Positions 29,394-38,531 are shown, counted from the stretch's first letter. The stretch is DNA of 64,000 nt from JBAXTE01 sp964653595 (GCA_964653595.1 CAZZHH010000001.1:41773-105772), one strand, 5' to 3'. Numbers and translations are program-made. The notes: generated from the letters alone by a model not told the origin.

Positions 29394-30086
29394 TTATTCG
29401 CTGATAACTTTTACTTCGGTTCTTCTATTCTTTTGTCGACCTTCGTCGTTTGAGTTATCAGCAATGGGAATAGTAGCTGCATATCCTTTCGTTTGAATTC
29501 GATTAGGAGCAATACCTCTGTTTACCAGATACTGTTTAATCCTTTCGGCTCTTGCAAGCGATAATGTCATATTAGATTCATGCGTTCCGATATTGTCGGT
29601 ATGGCCACCAATTTCAATTATCAATTGAGGCTTAAGGGACATCACATCGTACAACTCACTTAGCGTTTTGAATGATATTGGCTTGATGGTAGCTTCATTA
29701 AAATCGAATTCAACATTTTCTAAAACGATTACACGAGCTGGTTTAAACTCAATATTAACATCCCAAGTGTACAAAGCAGGCTCTTTCGGAATGGTAATTT
29801 CTTCGTGTCTTTCCTTGCTTAACATATTATCGTACTCCACAATGTAGGTATACCCTATTGGAAGATGAATTGAAAATTTTCCATTTTCCGATGTAACTCC
29901 ATAAAATTGATCGAATTTAGATCTAGAAGTAAAGGTTACTTTTTCTCTATCGATAGGTTTGCCAGAATCGTCTATCACAGAAACACGAATCAATGCCATC
30001 GATTTTGTGGGCTTTAGAGTATCCGATTGACTAAATACCACAACCGATAAAAGGGTGCTTAATAGAAGTAAAAATATTTTTTTCAT
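29394..30086 (-). CDS. OmpA-family peptidoglycan-binding protein with a CarbopepD-like domain
   Basis: 230 aa. Signal peptide (MKKIFLLLLSTLLSVVVFSQ); a carboxypeptidase-regulatory-like beta domain (ALIRVSVIDDSGKPIDREKVTF, about 30-110); then the OmpA C-terminal domain with LIIEIGGHTDNIGTHESNMTLS, LARAERIKQYLVNRG and the terminal GRQKNRRTEVKV. The conserved D and R contact diaminopimelate in peptidoglycan. Periplasmic or outer-membrane anchored; first gene of the pair with the T9SS-type protein. Confidence 0.88.
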   Translation of the reverse strand: MKKIFLLLLSTLLSVVVFSQSDTLKPTKSMALIRVSVIDDSGKPIDREKVTFTSRSKFDQFYGVTSENGKFSIHLPIGYTYIVEYDNMLSKERHEEITIPKEPALYTWDVNIEFKPARVIVLENVEFDFNEATIKPISFKTLSELYDVMSLKPQLIIEIGGHTDNIGTHESNMTLSLARAERIKQYLVNRGIAPNRIQTKGYAATIPIADNSNDEGRQKNRRTEVKVISE

Positions 30087-30172
30087 AGTTTTAAAAGTAT
30101 TGAATATGATTAATATTGTGTTTTTAAAGAATAAAATAACGATTGGTTTTTTACAAAAAACTTACACAAATG

Positions 30173-30180
30173 CAAATATA
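30173..30180 (-). promoter_or_regulatory. -7 element (TATATTTG) for the OmpA/T9SS-protein operon
   Basis: Exact TAnnTTTG match on the minus strand, 86 bp upstream of the OmpA start. Confidence 0.45.
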
Positions 30181-30266
30181 ATAAAAAAAAATTAAAAGTT
30201 GACATTCAACAAATGATTTGTCCATAACATAATAAAATTGTAGGAGAATATTTATCAAAAAATATT

Positions 30267-30298
30267 TGGTTTAAAAACATAAAATATCTAATTTCGCA
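30267..30298 (+). promoter_or_regulatory. ackA promoter (-33 TTTG, -7 TAATTTCG)
   Basis: TTTG and a one-mismatch TAnnTTTG element are spaced 20 bp, 38 bp ahead of the acetate kinase ATG. Confidence 0.5.
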
Positions 30299-30336
30299 AA
30301 AGAAATATTTTTAAAAATAACCATAGAACAATCAAA

Positions 30337-31539
30337 ATGAAAATTTTAGTTTTAAACTGCGGTAGCTCATCCATCAAATATCAGTTGATGACCATGGGCA
30401 GCGAAACAACTGTGCTTGCTAAAGGCCTTGTTGAACGTGTTGGATTAGAAATGGGAGAATTTACCCACAAACCAGAAGGACGTGATAAATATTACATTCA
30501 AACTCCAATTCCTACGCATAAAGAGGGTATTAACCTAGTTCTAGAAGCATTGACAAACCCCACACACGGTGTTATTTCAAATGTAAACGAAATAGCTGCT
30601 TGCGGTCATAGAGTAGCACATGGTGGTGAATTTTTTCAAAAAAGTGCACTTATAAATAGCGATACGAAGAAAAAAATTCTCGATTTATGCGAACTTGCAC
30701 CATTACACAATCCAGCAAACCTTCAAGGGATTAATGTAATGGAAGAGTTGCTTCCAAACTTACCTCAGGTTGCAGTTTTTGACACTTCATTTCATCAAAC
30801 GATGCCATCGGAAGCATATTTATATGGTGTACCTTACGAATATTATCAAAACTACAAAGTGCGTCGTTATGGATTTCATGGTACTAGCCATAAATTTGTT
30901 GCTCCAAAAGCTGCCAATTTGGTGGGCAAAAACTGGAACGATTTAAAAATCATCTCTTGTCACTTAGGCAATGGCGCATCTATTTGCGCTGTAAACAAAG
31001 GAAAATCTGTAGATACTTCTATGGGATTCACTCCAGTAGAAGGTTTGATGATGGGTACTCGTACAGGTGATTTAGATTTAGGAGCATTGTTGTTTATCGC
31101 CGAAAAAGAGAATTTAGACTACAAAGGCATTAACAATTTGATAAACAAAAAATCTGGTGTTGCAGGTGTTTCGGGCATTAGCTCCGACATGAGAGATATT
31201 GAAAATGCATTTTTTGATGGAAATCTTCGTGCCATTGACACGTTAAAAATGTACGCATATCGTGTAAAAAAATACATCGGAGCATATGCTGCAGCAATGA
31301 ACGGAGTAGATATCATTTTATTTACGGGTGGTATTGGCGAAAACGATTCTCATTTAAGAAATATGATTTGTGAAGATCTATCCTTCTTTGGTGTAGATTT
31401 CGACTCAGAAAAAAATGAAGGAGTCAGAGGAAAGGATGTCGTAATAACCAAGCCAAACTCAAAAACTACCGTTATGGTTGTTACTACCGATGAAGAGTTT
31501 GTAATTGCTCACGACACTTATGACATTGTGTTAAAATAA
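30337..31539 (+). CDS. ackA: Acetate kinase
   Basis: 400 aa. Converts acetyl-phosphate and ADP to acetate and ATP, the ATP-yielding step of acetate fermentation. ASKHA-fold signatures: NCGSSSIKYQ at the N-terminus; HRVAHGGE with the catalytic Arg/His; GFHGTSHKFV; HLGNGASICAV; a C-terminal FTGGIGEND. Full family length. Phosphotransacetylase, often adjacent, is not here. Followed by a strong terminator. Confidence 0.97.
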   Translation: MKILVLNCGSSSIKYQLMTMGSETTVLAKGLVERVGLEMGEFTHKPEGRDKYYIQTPIPTHKEGINLVLEALTNPTHGVISNVNEIAACGHRVAHGGEFFQKSALINSDTKKKILDLCELAPLHNPANLQGINVMEELLPNLPQVAVFDTSFHQTMPSEAYLYGVPYEYYQNYKVRRYGFHGTSHKFVAPKAANLVGKNWNDLKIISCHLGNGASICAVNKGKSVDTSMGFTPVEGLMMGTRTGDLDLGALLFIAEKENLDYKGINNLINKKSGVAGVSGISSDMRDIENAFFDGNLRAIDTLKMYAYRVKKYIGAYAAAMNGVDIILFTGGIGENDSHLRNMICEDLSFFGVDFDSEKNEGVRGKDVVITKPNSKTTVMVVTTDEEFVIAHDTYDIVLK

Positions 31540-31554
31540 AACATTTATAATTTT

Positions 31555-31587
31555 AAAAAAAAGCTGTCCTCTGGACAGCTTTTTTTA
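31555..31587 (+). terminator. Rho-independent terminator of ackA
   Basis: AAAAAAAAGCTGTCC pairs with GGACAGCTTTTTTT around a TCT loop and ends in a T run. Confidence 0.9.
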
Positions 31588-31668
31588 TGTCCCTAACATT
31601 TTTAATACTTTTTTGAGACAAGAGTAATTTTCTTAAAGATTAACAAATTTAAAAAGCAGTTTTTTTTA

Positions 31669-31676
31669 TACATTTG
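31669..31676 (+). promoter_or_regulatory. -7 element (TACATTTG) for the OmpA-like gene at 31702
   Basis: Exact TAnnTTTG match 25 bp ahead of the GTG start. Confidence 0.5.
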
Positions 31677-31701
31677 CAAAAACAAAATTAAATTTACAAA
31701 C

Positions 31702-33111
31702 GTGAAATCAAATTATTGGAAATTTATTTCTACAATTCTACTCCTATCCACCACCATTTTTAATGTATTAGCACAGAACACTCATTTGGAATATATTGGA
31801 TTAGGGTACAATATTTCGTATGCTCCTCTAAGAAGAGTGAATGAGTTTATAGACTTATATAATGCTAGTAAAACAAAAATCAATGGAAGTATTATTGAGC
31901 AAGAGATGAATCACATACACAATTTAAAGGGAATAAATTTCACAGCAGGAGTTAAAACGGGGGATGTAACTTTTGATATATCATGGACTAAACGTGCCAA
32001 CGAAGTTTTTGCAAATTACGAAACTCCATCTCACGAAGAACGTCATGTTAAATATAGAACAAGCACCTTTGGCTTAGGAATTATGGCGCCTTTTATCAAA
32101 AACGAAAAATTTTCGGCCAATGCGGGGATGAGTTTAGATATTATGTCTGGCAAACTCCAAACCTACTTATTCAACGAATCGCCAAGTGGCGAGTTTGCAG
32201 ATTTAAATAGCTTTGTAAATCTAGGATTTGAACCTGCAATTCAATTGCGATATCATCCGATAGAAGGAATCCCTTTGGATCTAGGATGTAGATTATATTG
32301 GCAAGCAAATCTAATGAAAAACGACATGTCCGGATTAGAAAAAGAGATGTATAACCATTGGAAAAGTGACATCTCTGAACTTAAATCAGGGGGAAGTAAT
32401 GTTGGAATAATTTTTCAAGCACTGATAATTATTCCAAACTTTAAAATTAAGCCAATTCAGAAAAAAGAAAAGGTAATGGAAGAGCAAAAGTATCCCTCTA
32501 AGATTAAGTTTACAGCTTTTGCAATCGATAGTCTTACTCAAAAGCCAATCCACGCAGTAGTTACAATCACCAATAAAAGTGGCGTAAAAACTAGCGCTTC
32601 CATCATTAATGGGGAAGGCATGAGTACAAATTTATTCAACAACGATGAATATCAAATATTGGTTGAAGCCTTTGGATATGAATCAAAAACAGATTTGATT
32701 GCATTAAACAGTTTCCCTTACAGCCAAATAAATAAACAATATGCATTAAGTATGATAAAAGTGGGAGCGACTGTTACTCTCAACAATATCTATTTTGAAA
32801 AAGCATCAGCAACCCTGCTCTCTGAATCGGCACCAGAGCTAGATAAAATTTTAGATTTTATGACTAAAAACCCATTAGTAAACATTGAGCTTTCGGGCCA
32901 CACAAGTAGCGAAGGTAGAGACGATTACAATCTTCAACTTTCTACCGAAAGAGCTTTGGCAATCAAGCAATGGCTTGTGAGCAAAGGAATAGATTCAAAA
33001 AGAATAACTTCTATTGGATATGGCAAAACCAAGCCAATAGCCGACAATAACAACGAAGAGGGCAGAAAAATGAATCGTAGAGTTGAGCTAAAAATCATCA
33101 AAATTGAGTAA
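31702..33111 (+). CDS. OmpA-family outer-membrane protein
   Basis: 469 aa starting with GTG. A signal peptide (cut after LAQ) leads to an N-terminal beta-strand-rich part (about 28-250) that looks like an 8-stranded barrel. Then comes a CarbopepD-regulatory-like domain (IKFTAFAIDSLTQKPIHAVVTI) and a C-terminal OmpA domain (IYFEKASATLLSESAPELDKI, IELSGHTSSEGRDDYN, GRKMNRRVELKI) that binds peptidoglycan. It resembles the shorter OmpA protein at 29394-30086 in its last two domains, so the two may be paralogues. Probably ties the outer membrane to the cell wall. Confidence 0.85.
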   Translation: MKSNYWKFISTILLLSTTIFNVLAQNTHLEYIGLGYNISYAPLRRVNEFIDLYNASKTKINGSIIEQEMNHIHNLKGINFTAGVKTGDVTFDISWTKRANEVFANYETPSHEERHVKYRTSTFGLGIMAPFIKNEKFSANAGMSLDIMSGKLQTYLFNESPSGEFADLNSFVNLGFEPAIQLRYHPIEGIPLDLGCRLYWQANLMKNDMSGLEKEMYNHWKSDISELKSGGSNVGIIFQALIIIPNFKIKPIQKKEKVMEEQKYPSKIKFTAFAIDSLTQKPIHAVVTITNKSGVKTSASIINGEGMSTNLFNNDEYQILVEAFGYESKTDLIALNSFPYSQINKQYALSMIKVGATVTLNNIYFEKASATLLSESAPELDKILDFMTKNPLVNIELSGHTSSEGRDDYNLQLSTERALAIKQWLVSKGIDSKRITSIGYGKTKPIADNNNEEGRKMNRRVELKIIKIE

Positions 33112-33185
33112 CATTTCAACATTATTGACAAGAATATAAACCATACAAATTATTGAATTATAAAATTTGCTTTGAATATTTTAAA

Positions 33186-33776
33186 ATGATAGATAAAAAA
33201 TTCGATATCACTAAACTAGAAAAACTCAATCATCCTGGACGAATTGTGGATATTGATCCTACTTTTATCTGGAATAAAATTGGGTTACCAAATGCTGCTA
33301 TAATAGCAGATATTGGTGCAGGCACAGGTATTTTCTCTAAAGAATTTTCTAAATTATGGCCAAAAAGCAAAATTCTAGCACTCGACATCTCTCCTATTAT
33401 GATTAGCTGGATGAATGAAAACATTTGCCCCAATTTTCCCGCTATTAGCACCATGTTCATGAAGGAGTCAGAAACGCCATTGGACGACAACAGTATAGAT
33501 GTGGTAATTATGATCAATCTTCACCACGAATTACACGACGAAGTAGCTATGATAAAAGAGTGTCGTCGGGTTTTGAAAAAAGGAGGAAAAATTGCCATTA
33601 GCGATTGGAAGAAACAAGAAACTCCAAAAGGACCACCATTAGATATTCGATTTGATAGCTCGGAGGTAGCCGAACAATTAGCAAATTGTAATTTTGAGAA
33701 AATTAAAACATTTAACAGTCAGATTAACAACTGGTTGGTTGTTGGAACGAAAACAGTTGACAGTGAAACAGTGTGA
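33186..33776 (+). CDS. Class I SAM-dependent methyltransferase
   Basis: 196 aa from the ATG at 33186; an in-frame TTG at 33153 would add 11 residues that look unlike the family. Motif I is ADIGAGTGIFSKEF, the acidic end of strand 2 is ILALDISPIMI, and motif IV is DVVIMINLHHEL. This is the UbiE/Methyltransf_11 pattern. The substrate is unknown; HxxH-type downstream residues suggest a small molecule or metalloid, but this is weak. The final codons and stop lie inside a tandem repeat, so the C-terminus may vary between strains. Confidence 0.85.
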   Translation: MIDKKFDITKLEKLNHPGRIVDIDPTFIWNKIGLPNAAIIADIGAGTGIFSKEFSKLWPKSKILALDISPIMISWMNENICPNFPAISTMFMKESETPLDDNSIDVVIMINLHHELHDEVAMIKECRRVLKKGGKIAISDWKKQETPKGPPLDIRFDSSEVAEQLANCNFEKIKTFNSQINNWLVVGTKTVDSETV

Positions 33777-33940
33777 CAGGAAACAGTGAAACAGGGTGAC
33801 AGTTAACAGTGTGACAGTTAACAGTGTGACAGTGTGACAGTTAACAGTGTGACAGTGTGACAGGGAACAGTGAAACAGGGTGACAGTTAACAGTGTGACA
33901 GTGTGACAGGGGAACAGTGTGACAGTTGACAGGGAAATAG
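33747..33940. repeat. Minisatellite of ACAGTGTGACAG/TTAACAG units
   Basis: About 190 bp built of interleaved GTGACAG, TTAACAG and GAAACAG blocks with roughly 10-bp and 20-bp periodicities. It starts within the last codons of the methyltransferase gene and ends about 90 bp before the porin promoter. Arrays of this kind change length by slippage. Confidence 0.85.
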
Positions 33941-34065
33941 TACTAAGCAAGTCTCAAGGGAGAAAACTATGAAATTTTGATTCTGCTTAAGCGTGGCTTA
34001 TAGACAATGCTCCGTTCAAATTTCTAACATTTTGTATGATTAAATGGATGAGTATGTTTTTTTTG

Positions 34066-34073
34066 TATTTTTG
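34066..34073 (+). promoter_or_regulatory. -7 element (TATTTTTG) for the porin gene
   Basis: Exact TAnnTTTG match 22 bp before the chosen ATG (34096) and downstream of the alternative start at 34036, which argues against that start. Confidence 0.5.
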
Positions 34074-34095
34074 CAAAAACAAGAATTTGAAGCGA

Positions 34096-35973
34096 ATGCA
34101 TTACAAATCACAACCATTATTAATTCTTATACTCATTATCATTTCCACTTTATCGTTGTATTCGCAAAGTGAAGAACTAATAAAGAAAGATAGCAATACC
34201 TACCATGATGTTTATAGATATATTGGGTATAGCAGATTACAATGTGATTCAAATGGAGTAGTTGAAGACACTCTAGATTTAACCCTCCATCAATATGATC
34301 CGTTGTTTATGTCTAATTATTTATATGCAACCATGGGGAATATTGGCCGTCCTCACCGACCATTATTTTTAAGTACGCCTAACATAGACTTCACCTATCG
34401 GGTATTTCCGATTGAAGCATATGAGTATAATTTTTCGAAACTAAACCTCTACAATGTAAAATCGCCCTTTACAAAGTTATTTTACGCTACAGGGACAGGA
34501 AAAGAGAACTTTTTATCGGGAGTACATGCCCAAAAAACCAACAACATATCTTTTGGAATTGATTTTAGGATTATTAGCTCATTAGGACTATACCGACATG
34601 CCAAATCGAGCAACACAGGAGGGAGTATTTATGCAGGCTACGATCATCCCAATAAACGATATGGCATTCTTGGATCATTTACATTCAACAGATTAAAGCC
34701 ACAAGAAAATGGAGGAATAGTTCACGATTCAATTTTTGAGCAAAACATCGAACCCACAAGAGCTGGTGTAAACACTCGATTAAGTGAAGCTGAGAATAAA
34801 ATAAAGACCAACACGCTCCATTTTTCGCAATATTTCAACCCGTTTTTCAACGCAAATGACACTACAAAAAAGATCAATTTTGGCACCCTCGTACAAATAT
34901 TTTCGTACGAACGTAGTGATCATGTATTTTCGGAACTAGAACCCGACTCCGCCAATTACTCCTTTTTTCTGAAAGACACTTTAAATTCATACGATTCAAC
35001 TTCCTATTTAAAAGCCAGCAATGGAATTTATTGGATGAACTACTCCCTCCATAATCAACCTAAAAAGTCATCCTACTGGTTTCTCAAACTTGGCGTAATG
35101 CACGAATATGCAGAAGTTTCGGACTACCTTAAGACCAACTTTATAAGCCAGCTAATTCCCGAAGCCGAAATTAAATACAAACTAAAAAAAGAAAACGAAT
35201 TTGGAATTAAAGGAAGATATATCTCATCAGGATATTCACAAAATGGGTTTCAAGGGACTCTCTGGACTAGGATAAAGCCTTTTAAAAACCTAAACCATAT
35301 ACTTCAATTTTCCACATCGATTACTTCAAAAATGCCCGATTATTTTTACAGTTATTACCATGGAAACAACTATCAATGGGATAATACAAATCTGGTAAAA
35401 ATTCTTCAAACCCAAACATCCATTGTTTACTTTAGTAAAAACTTAGAAATTGGAACATCTAACTTTACCATCAACAATCAGATTTTTATCGATAGTAGAT
35501 ATCAGCCACTACAATATAATCAAACCCTCCATTATTTTCAAGCCTATGCAAATGTAAAACTAAATTATCGTTCCTTTCATGTGATTACAAACATTACAAC
35601 CACTCAAGGCAACAACGATACGTTAATGGCTTTTCCAAATCTCACAGCTCGTCAGAGTATATTTTTCCGATTTCCTCTCTTTAAAAAACGGATGCAATTT
35701 CAAACTGGTGTAGATTATACCTTTTTAACCAAATATTATGCACCTAATTATGTACCTGCCATTGGTGAATTTGTCATTCAAAGCAACAAACAATATGGCG
35801 ATTTCATTTACCTCAACTTTTTTATTGGGTTTAAAGTGAAACAATTTAATGCAATGGTAAAAGTACAAAATGTTACCAAAGGACTTTTGGGTTATAATTA
35901 CATGATGATGCCACAATACCCTATGTCTGATCGATTATTTAAATTAATCGTTTCCTGGCGTTTTTATGATTAG
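34096..35973 (+). CDS. Putative porin (Bacteroidetes Porin_10 type)
   Basis: 625 aa from the ATG at 34096. A signal peptide (LLILILIIISTLSLYSQ) is followed by a long beta-barrel protein with alternating aromatic and hydrophobic strands. The N-terminal region FLSTPNIDFTYRVFPIEAYEYNFSKLNLYNVKSPFTKLFYATGTGKEN is the hallmark of the Bacteroidetes putative porin family. The final strand ends LFKLIVSWRFYD, with the terminal aromatic needed for outer-membrane assembly (last residue D after FY). Probably passive uptake of small solutes. 12 bp upstream of the rhomboid gene. Confidence 0.85.
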   Translation: MHYKSQPLLILILIIISTLSLYSQSEELIKKDSNTYHDVYRYIGYSRLQCDSNGVVEDTLDLTLHQYDPLFMSNYLYATMGNIGRPHRPLFLSTPNIDFTYRVFPIEAYEYNFSKLNLYNVKSPFTKLFYATGTGKENFLSGVHAQKTNNISFGIDFRIISSLGLYRHAKSSNTGGSIYAGYDHPNKRYGILGSFTFNRLKPQENGGIVHDSIFEQNIEPTRAGVNTRLSEAENKIKTNTLHFSQYFNPFFNANDTTKKINFGTLVQIFSYERSDHVFSELEPDSANYSFFLKDTLNSYDSTSYLKASNGIYWMNYSLHNQPKKSSYWFLKLGVMHEYAEVSDYLKTNFISQLIPEAEIKYKLKKENEFGIKGRYISSGYSQNGFQGTLWTRIKPFKNLNHILQFSTSITSKMPDYFYSYYHGNNYQWDNTNLVKILQTQTSIVYFSKNLEIGTSNFTINNQIFIDSRYQPLQYNQTLHYFQAYANVKLNYRSFHVITNITTTQGNNDTLMAFPNLTARQSIFFRFPLFKKRMQFQTGVDYTFLTKYYAPNYVPAIGEFVIQSNKQYGDFIYLNFFIGFKVKQFNAMVKVQNVTKGLLGYNYMMMPQYPMSDRLFKLIVSWRFYD

Positions 35974-35985
35974 AAAATCAAATCA

Positions 35986-36669
35986 ATGAAAATGACAACA
36001 CAAAGTCCTTTTAAGCAGTTAGTACATGCTTCATTTATCCCATTATTGATTGTGGGAGTCATATGGATGGTAAAGATTTGTGAAACCATATTTGAACTTA
36101 ATTTTGCGGAATTTGGTGTCTATCCGCAATCCTTTATAGGGTTAAGAGGAATTATCTTCTCTCCATTTTTGCACAGCGATTGGGCACATTTAACTTCTAA
36201 TACAGTTCCAATATTCTTATTAGGACTAGGTTTATTCAATTTTTATCCCACCAAGGCCATTTGGGTTCTGTTGTTTATCTACCTTGTATCAGGAATTTTC
36301 ACGTGGTTATTGGGCCGAGAATCGTACCATATTGGGGCCAGTGGTATTGTATATGGATTAGCTTTTTTTCTTCTCTTAAGTTCGATTATTCGCAGAGAAC
36401 AGGCAATGATGGCATTCTCCATGTTGATAATTTTTCTTTATGGAAGTATCATTTGGGGATTTTTCCCTCAATTCTATCCGAACCAAAATATATCTTGGGA
36501 AGGTCACTTAGCTGGTGCAATTGCTGGAATAATTATCGCAATTTATTATCGAGAAGAAGGGCCGAAAAAGAAAGTCTATTTCGAAGATGAACAAGAGGAG
36601 GTCGTGGAAGATGAATATTGGAATCAAGAAATTGACTCTAACGACAATTCACCTCTCATCAAACCGTAA
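35986..36669 (+). CDS. Rhomboid-family intramembrane serine protease
   Basis: 227 aa, six TM segments. The catalytic Ser lies in GASGIVYGL and the catalytic His in SWEGHLAGAIAG. HSDWAHLTSN is the conserved region after TM1 that holds the oxyanion His/Asn. A charged C-terminal tail (EDEQEEVVEDEYW) is cytoplasmic by prediction. The substrate cannot be inferred. Co-directional with the porin gene and separated from it by 12 bp. Confidence 0.9.
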   Translation: MKMTTQSPFKQLVHASFIPLLIVGVIWMVKICETIFELNFAEFGVYPQSFIGLRGIIFSPFLHSDWAHLTSNTVPIFLLGLGLFNFYPTKAIWVLLFIYLVSGIFTWLLGRESYHIGASGIVYGLAFFLLLSSIIRREQAMMAFSMLIIFLYGSIIWGFFPQFYPNQNISWEGHLAGAIAGIIIAIYYREEGPKKKVYFEDEQEEVVEDEYWNQEIDSNDNSPLIKP

Positions 36670-36804
36670 TTAACCTCTAAATATGTAAGAATTGGCTATT
36701 TACAGAATTCAACCCAAAGTAAAGTAATTTTTAAACTAGCATCTATTGAACACTTTCTGACAAGCGAGACATAAATTTGATTTGTAGGTATCATTTTATT
36801 TATT

Positions 36805-36812
36805 TAAATTTG
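36805..36812 (+). promoter_or_regulatory. -7 element (TAAATTTG) upstream of tRNA-Ser
   Basis: Exact TAnnTTTG match about 100 bp before the tRNA. The precursor would have a leader of roughly 95 nt. Confidence 0.4.
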
Positions 36813-36915
36813 CACCAACGTTATGACTAAGATTATCATTAGTTGGAAAACAATTACTAAATCGGGGTTCATAAAAAAATGCAATATACGACCGTAAAAT
36901 GCAATAACAAATAAA

Positions 36916-37005
36916 GGAGAGGTGCCGGAGTGGTCGAACGGGGCAGTCTCGAAAACTGTTGATCTCGCAAGGGGTCCTAGGGTTCGAATCCCTATCTCTC
37001 CGCCA
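36916..37005 (+). tRNA. tRNA-Ser (anticodon CGA) with encoded CCA
   Basis: 90-nt class II tRNA. Acceptor GGAGAGG pairs with TCTCTCC (one G-T), discriminator G, CCA encoded. The anticodon loop is CTCGAAA in stem CAGT/ACTG, giving CGA, which reads UCG. A long variable arm follows, then a T arm with GGTTCGAATCC. Its 3' end is the likely attachment site of the adjacent integrase. Confidence 0.95.
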
Positions 37006-37025
37006 AAATAACAAGCTATAAGATG

Positions 37026-37063
37026 AAAACCGCTGAAAATCAACAATTATCAGCGGTTTTTTT
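37026..37063 (+). terminator. Terminator after tRNA-Ser
   Basis: AAAACCGCTGA and TCAGCGGTTTT pair over a 13-nt loop and lead into T7. Confidence 0.85.
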
Positions 37064-37191
37064 ATTCCCAAAAGAGCGAATATAACTGCAATATGTATTA
37101 AAACGGTGTGCAATTCGGTTGCATAAATCAGGTGGCAAAAAATGCAACCTACTTTGTAACTAAAGCACTGTAAAGCAGTATTTTGCAACGA

Positions 37192-37236
37192 ACTTGTTTT
37201 ACTTAAAAAAGTAATTTTGTAACCAAAAAAACAAGT
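37192..37236. promoter_or_regulatory. Integrase promoter framed by a 9-bp inverted repeat
   Basis: ACTTGTTTT (37192-37200) and AAAACAAGT (37228-37236) are perfect inverted arms that enclose the -7 element TAATTTTG (37212-37219). The second arm touches the integrase ATG. This is a plausible operator for an element-encoded repressor or for autoregulation. Confidence 0.5.
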
Positions 37237-38457
37237 ATGAAAAGGACATCATTTAGCGTTATTTATTTTGTAAAACGCACAAGGAGTTTAAGAACTGGCG
37301 AATTGCCAATTTACGCACGTATTACAATTAATGGCGAACGTGCTGAGTTTACGACACAATCATGTGTTAAAGAGGAACAATGGGATAACGTAAGAAACCG
37401 AATGAGAGGTACCTCAAAAGAAGCTAAAGACTTGAATTTACATCTTGATGGGATTAAATCAAAGCTAATTGAAATTAAGATGGATATGGAGAATCATAAA
37501 GAGGATCTAACTGCTTTAGCATTAAGAGACAGATTTATGGGTATTGAGACTAAAAACAAAACATTACTCACTATATTTCAAGAACACAATGACAAATGCA
37601 AAGGTTTGATAAACAAAGATTTTGCACCTGGAACCGTGGAACGATATGAAACATGTTATCGATTGCTTGAGTTTTTCATTAAAGATAAGTATAAAAAGAA
37701 TGATGTTCATTTGCATGAAATCAACCCGATGTTTATCAATAATTTCGAGTATTACCTAAAAACCAAAAGGAATTGCTGCAACAATACAACAGTTAAGTAC
37801 ATCAAGAATTTCAGAAAAATTATCCGCATAGCACTAGCTAATGGATGGATGAAATCTGACCCATTCTCAAATCTAAAATACCACATTGATGATGTAGATA
37901 TGGCATATTTAACGGAGAATGAATTAAATATTATGATAAATAAGAGATTCACGAATGAACGATTGGCACAAGTAAAAGACATATATCTGTTTTCATGTTT
38001 TACAGGACTGGCGTTTATTGACACAAAACAATTGACCTATGATGAAATCGAAAATAAAGATGGTAGCCTCTGGATCAAGAAGAAAAGACAAAAAACCAAA
38101 AATTGGTGCAATATCCCTTTGTTACAACCTGCAATTGAAATCATGAATAAATACAAAAATCATCCAACATGTATAAAAAATGGCGTAGTTTTACCAGTGT
38201 TGTCAAATCAGAAGATGAATTCATATTTAAAGGAAATTGCAGATATGTGCGGGATAGAAAAAAAATTAAGCACTCATACCGCCCGACACACTTTTGCTAC
38301 TACCGTAACATTAGCTAATAAGGTATCGATGGAGGTGGTTTCAAAGATGCTAGGTCATTCAAATATGATTATGACAAAAAAATATGCAAGAGTTGTTGAT
38401 GATCTAATTAATAAAGACATGCAACAAGTGATGACGAAATATCAAACTGCAATCTAA
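37237..38457 (+). CDS. int: Tyrosine recombinase/integrase (CTnDOT-like)
   Basis: 406 aa. Catalyses site-specific integration and excision. An arm-binding N-terminus (1-105) is followed by a SAM-like core-binding domain (about 110-215) and the catalytic domain. Visible active-site residues: H347-x-x-R350 in STHTARHTF, H374 in LGHSN and nucleophile Y383 in KKYARVV. The position of the first catalytic Arg reads TGLAFID, with Ala259 where most recombinases have Arg. IntDOT of Bacteroides is known to lack that Arg as well, so this fits the same group. Adjacent to tRNA-Ser, its likely target. Confidence 0.93.
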   Translation: MKRTSFSVIYFVKRTRSLRTGELPIYARITINGERAEFTTQSCVKEEQWDNVRNRMRGTSKEAKDLNLHLDGIKSKLIEIKMDMENHKEDLTALALRDRFMGIETKNKTLLTIFQEHNDKCKGLINKDFAPGTVERYETCYRLLEFFIKDKYKKNDVHLHEINPMFINNFEYYLKTKRNCCNNTTVKYIKNFRKIIRIALANGWMKSDPFSNLKYHIDDVDMAYLTENELNIMINKRFTNERLAQVKDIYLFSCFTGLAFIDTKQLTYDEIENKDGSLWIKKKRQKTKNWCNIPLLQPAIEIMNKYKNHPTCIKNGVVLPVLSNQKMNSYLKEIADMCGIEKKLSTHTARHTFATTVTLANKVSMEVVSKMLGHSNMIMTKKYARVVDDLINKDMQQVMTKYQTAI

Positions 38458-38476
38458 CTTATTAAATAAAGCACAA

Positions 38477-38513
38477 TAAAAAAGCCCAAGGTGAAACCCT
38501 GGGCTTTTTTTTT
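38477..38513. terminator. Bidirectional terminator between integrase and the DUF6266-like gene
   Basis: A-rich AAAAAAGCCCA and TGGGCTTTTTTTTT arms flank an AGGTGAAACCC loop, with A and T tracts on both sides, between convergent genes. Confidence 0.85.
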
Positions 38514-38531
38514 ACAACCTAAACGAAAAGG

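Noticed and set aside
33747..33940. Possible CRISPR array
   Set aside because: No constant-length unique spacers and no repeat longer than about 12 bp; it is a slippage minisatellite.
34036..34095. 20-residue extension of the porin
   Set aside because: Upstream of the predicted promoter element; the signal peptide begins after the ATG at 34096.
36796..37188. Open frames antisense to the tRNA-Ser gene
   Set aside because: They run through the tRNA and its terminator; the translation is an artefact.
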